DNA of 64,000 nucleotides from Escarpia spicata (lineage: Eukaryota; Annelida; Polychaeta; Sabellida; Siboglinidae). Made by a program: the position numbers and the translations under genes. Position 1 is the stretch's first letter. Every line of letters starts with the position of its first letter. This document shows positions 60,545 to 64,000 of the stretch, one piece after another. Location: the NCBI GenBank assembly GCA_963995525.1, contig OZ023213.1:37286775-37350774 (forward strand), in the 5' to 3' direction. The notes beneath the pieces were generated by a model, which saw only the letters and a program-made list of their open reading frames with translations, made no database searches and was not told where the DNA came from.

Positions 60545-62915
60545 CCTGCGACATAGTGTGAGTAGAGAACTATGCCATCCATCTAAACGGATATAGTGTG
60601 AGTAGAGCACTATGCCATCCATCTAAACGGACATAGTGTGAGTAGAGCACTATGCCATCCATCTAAACCGACATAGTGTGAGTAGAACACTATGCCATCC
60701 ATCTAAACCAACATAGTGTGAGTAGAGCACTATGCCATCCATCTAAACGGACATAGTGTGAGTAGAGCACTATGCCATCCATCTAAACCGACATAGTGTG
60801 AGTAGAGAACTATGCCATCCATCTAAGCCGACATAGTGTGAGTAGAACACTATGCCATCCATCTAAACCAACATAGTGTGAGTAGAGCACTATGCCATCC
60901 ATCTAAACGGACATAGTGTGAGTAGAGCACTATGCCATCCATCTAAACGGACATAGTGTGAGTAGAGCACTATGCCATCCATCTAAACCGACATAGTGTG
61001 AGTAGAACACTATGCCATCCATCTAAACCGACATAGCGTGAGTAGAGCACTATGCCATCCATCTAAACGGTCATAGTGTGAGTAGAGCACTATGCCATCC
61101 ATCTAAACCGACATAGTGTGAGTAGAGCACTATGCCATCCATCTAAACGGACATAGTGTGAGTAGAGCACTATGCCATCCATCTAAACCGACATAGTGTG
61201 AGTAGAGCACTATGCCATCCATCTAAACGGACATAGTGTGAGTAGAGCACTATGCCATCCATCTAAACGGACATAGTGTGAGTAGAGCACTATGCCATCC
61301 ATCTAAACGGACATAGTGTGAGTAGAGCACTATGCCATCCATCTAAACCGACATAGTGTGAGTAGAACACTATGCCATCCATCTAAACCGACATAGTGTG
61401 AGTAGAATACTATGCCATCCATCTAAACCGACATAGTGTGAGTAGAACACTATGCCATCCATCTAAACCGACATAGTGTGAGTAGAACACTATGCCATCC
61501 ATCTAAACCGACATAGCGTGAGTAGAGCACTGTACCATCCATCTAAACCAACATAGTGTGAGTAGAACACTATGCCATCCATCTAAACCGACATAGTTTG
61601 AGTAGAACACTATGCCATCCATCTAAACCGACATAGCGTGAGTAGAGCACTATACCATCCATCTAAACCAACATAGTGTGAGTAGAACACTATGCCATCC
61701 ATCTAAACCGACATAGTGTGAGTAGAGCACTATGCCATCCATCTAAACCGACATAGTGTGAGTAGAGCACTATACCATCCATCTAAACCGACATAGTGTG
61801 AGTAGAACACTATGCCATCCATCTAAACCGACATAGTGTGAGTAGAGCACTATGCCATCCATCTAAACGGACATAGTGTGAGTAGAGCACTATGCAATCC
61901 ATCTAAACCGACATAGTGTGAGTATAACACTTTGCCATCCATCTAAACCGACATAGCGTGAGTAGAGCACTATACCATCCATCTAAACCAACATAGTGTG
62001 AGTAGAGCACTATGCCATCCATCTAAACGGGCATAGTGTGAGTAGAGCACTATGCCATCCATCTAAACCGACATAGTGTGAGTAGAGAACTATGCCATCC
62101 ATCTAAGCCGACATAGCGTGAGTAGAACACTATGCCATCCATCTAAACCAACATAGTGTGAGTAGAGCACTATGCCATCCATCTAAACGGACATAGTGTG
62201 AGTAGAGCACTATGCCATCCATCTAAACCGACATAGTGTGAGTAGATCACTATGCCATCCATCTAAACCGACATAGTGTGAGTAGAACACTATGCCATCC
62301 ATCTAAACCGACATAGTGTGAGTAGAGCACCTGCCATCCATCTAAACCGACTTAGTGTGAGTAGAGCACTATACCATCCATCTAAACCGGCATAGTGTGA
62401 GTAGAGCACTATGTCATCCATCTAAACCGACATAGTGTGAGTAGAGCACTATGCCATCCATCTAAACCGACATAGTGTGAGTAGAGCACTATGCCATCCA
62501 TCTAAACCGACATAGTGTGAGTAGAATACTATGCCATCCATCTAAACCGACATAGTGTGAGTAGAACACTATGCCATCCATCTAAACCGACATAGTGTGA
62601 GTAGAACACTATGCCATCCATCTAAACCGACATAGTGTGAGTAGAGCACTATGCCATCCATCTAAACCGACATAGTGTGAGTAGAATACTATTCCCTTTC
62701 AACCTAAACCGACATAGTGTGAGTAGATCACTATGCCATCCATCTAAACCGACATAGTGTGAGTAGAACACTATGCCATCCATATAAACCGACATAGTGT
62801 GAGTAGAGCACTATGCCATCCATCTAAACCAACATAGTGTGAGTAGAGCACTATGCCATCCATCTAAACCAACATAGTGGTGTAGAGCACTATGCCATCC
62901 ATCTAAACCGATATA
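60545..62915. repeat. 40-bp satellite, about 59 units, with hairpin in every unit
   Basis: Unit: ACATAGTGTGAGTAGAGCAC plus TATGCCATCCATCTAAACCG. CATAGTG and CACTATG form a perfect 7-bp dyad separated by 9 bases. Units vary mainly at three places: GAGCAC/GAACAC, the third-last base pair (CCG, CGG or CCA) and an occasional TATACC. Period is unbroken to about 62330, where a 1-bp deletion shifts the register. Copy order suggests local higher-order duplications. Confidence 0.95.
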
Positions 62916-63879
62916 AAGATTTGGCGGCGCTTACATTTCGACCGCAGTACAGGCTTTTATCACGAACGTGTTAGTAATGCTTCAGCTAAGCCCGCATAGG
63001 CCACACATAGATTGTTGTTGTATGTGTATCACGTTAAACAGTGGCATACTTTGGGAAAGCACTGTACCGTGTACATTTTCACACAGAGCTAAGAGGGTAA
63101 TGATCGTACACAGAATAAATAACGTACGTCTGTCACGGGTCACGCTCTTGCAGGGTCCTGGATATACGCCAGTATTTAAATCGGTGGCATGCTGGGATTG
63201 AGGTCGGCTAATTTGTTTTTCAGTCATCAGCGACAGTGTCATCACTGTTTGTTGCCTTTCCGTTGTATGCGTAGACATAAGGCTAGACATGTTCTGGATA
63301 TAGGACACTCGTCGGATTAACGATTACGTAATGTGTGTCTCGGGAAAATCAATAAAAATATCCTCCCCGGCATTTGTTGCCCAAATCAACAAGAGTGTGC
63401 AGACACGTGTATGTGTTCTGGCGTCATTGACGCGTTCACAGGTTGCTTGACAGCCGATGTGTTATCTGGGCGTAGCTTAAGAGTGCCCATTTCAAACATG
63501 TCAAGTTCCTGGTCAAATTAAACACCTTACAATGTGCAAACAACATCCTGAAGCGGAGTGTCTTTCCAGAACACCGGGAGAGCATTCGCTTACTGGTTAA
63601 CGACCTGTTATTGATTGGTGACCGAAATCCCCTGCCCTAGCTGTCAGCAACGGCATTGACGAGTGTACCCGACACTTTCGTAGTTAACTAAAGCCGAGTT
63701 TACTTACCAGTGAATACAGCGTTGACGTGGACCTCAGAAGGGAAGACAAAAGGGAACAACAAAAAACACAATAACAAACCATGCGGAAAGAAGACCTGAA
63801 GGATGCAAGGCTGACCTTGGGCACAGCGGTAAGGAGAGCCCAAAACAGAGAGAAAAGCACGAAATGGATAAGTAATTAA
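62916..63879. other. Gene-free stretch
   Basis: No gene supported. The minus-strand hydrophobic ORF near 63700-63790 ends with GTAAGT and could be a signal-peptide exon, but no start or partner is convincing. Confidence 0.35.
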
Positions 63880-64000
63880 GTTTGAGTTAGAAAATAATAA
63901 TAATAACAACAAGGTAACTTCTTTTGCGCCTAAATCCTCGGAAACCAAGCTCAGAAGTGAATCAGTGCAAAAGGATTAGTCAATCTGAGAATTGATCAAC
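63880..64000. repeat. Interspersed repeat, copy B
   Basis: Same family as 25112-25240, same orientation, running off the window edge. Confidence 0.7.

Noticed and set aside
60545..62915. CRISPR-like array because of regular repeats with dyads
   Set aside because: The DNA is eukaryotic, the units are contiguous without unique spacers, and no cas genes exist. It is a satellite.
63700..63790. Minus-strand signal-peptide exon ending in GTAAGT
   Set aside because: No in-frame Met in the hydrophobic frame close to it, no partner exon, and a low-complexity neighbourhood.

Overview
The window is metazoan nuclear DNA, most likely from a marine invertebrate (mollusc, brachiopod, hemichordate or cephalochordate; I cannot narrow it). 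Evidence: a seven-exon solute-carrier gene with GT-AG introns, a tRNA-type SINE, LINE and Gypsy remnants, many mini- and microsatellites, and two Maverick/Polinton-type elements. Only one host gene is clear. Most of the window is mobile DNA.

Layout. 1-2800: gene-poor, with a frameshifted THAP-domain fragment, a 420-bp fold-back repeat and a GC-rich short-repeat cluster. 2847-4790 and 18092-20050: two halves of one decayed Gypsy-type retrotransposon (gag with two zinc knuckles; a 57-bp in-frame repeat; retropepsin; start of RT), split by a 13,282-bp insertion at 4804-18085. That insertion starts AG, ends CT, has a 6-bp target duplication (GTCGAG) and is one giant palindrome: two 6-7 kb arms around a 326-bp spacer, each arm carrying the same C2H2-finger gene. 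20050-22440: gene-poor, with local duplications. 22446-29642: SLC16 monocarboxylate-transporter-like gene, all seven exons in phase, 585 aa, with repeats in its introns.

31674-49361: a 17,688-bp Polinton with 6-bp target duplication GACGTC. Its left 6.8 kb (31674-38464) is again a palindrome with a complete second terminal repeat buried inside the element. Each palindrome arm carries an adenain-like protease whose 5' coding end has been expanded into a 34-bp minisatellite. The rest carries a cut small basic gene, FtsK/HerA-type packaging ATPase, a 54-aa membrane protein, protein-primed PolB with one in-frame stop, two overlapping unknown ORFs joined by TAATG, an RPA70-DBD-C-like ssDNA-binding protein, a NADAR-domain protein (YbiA/DUF1768) and a three-exon acidic gene. 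No integrase or capsid gene is visible.

49370-64000: a candidate signal-peptide exon next to a GC-rich stretch, a third long inverted repeat (50177-56628) that looks like a different DNA transposon, LINE fragments, a 123-bp satellite, a 40-bp satellite of about 59 units, and an interspersed repeat that also occurs in intron 2 of the transporter gene.

The most interesting theme is that two unrelated Polinton insertions in one locus are both palindromic. This resembles snap-back or defective genomes known from linear viruses that replicate by protein priming, and suggests that such molecules form during Polinton replication and can be integrated. The NADAR and RPA-like genes add a possible DNA-modification-reversal or replication module to a Polinton. 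All family calls rest on motifs I can see and on memory of the families; no search was run.
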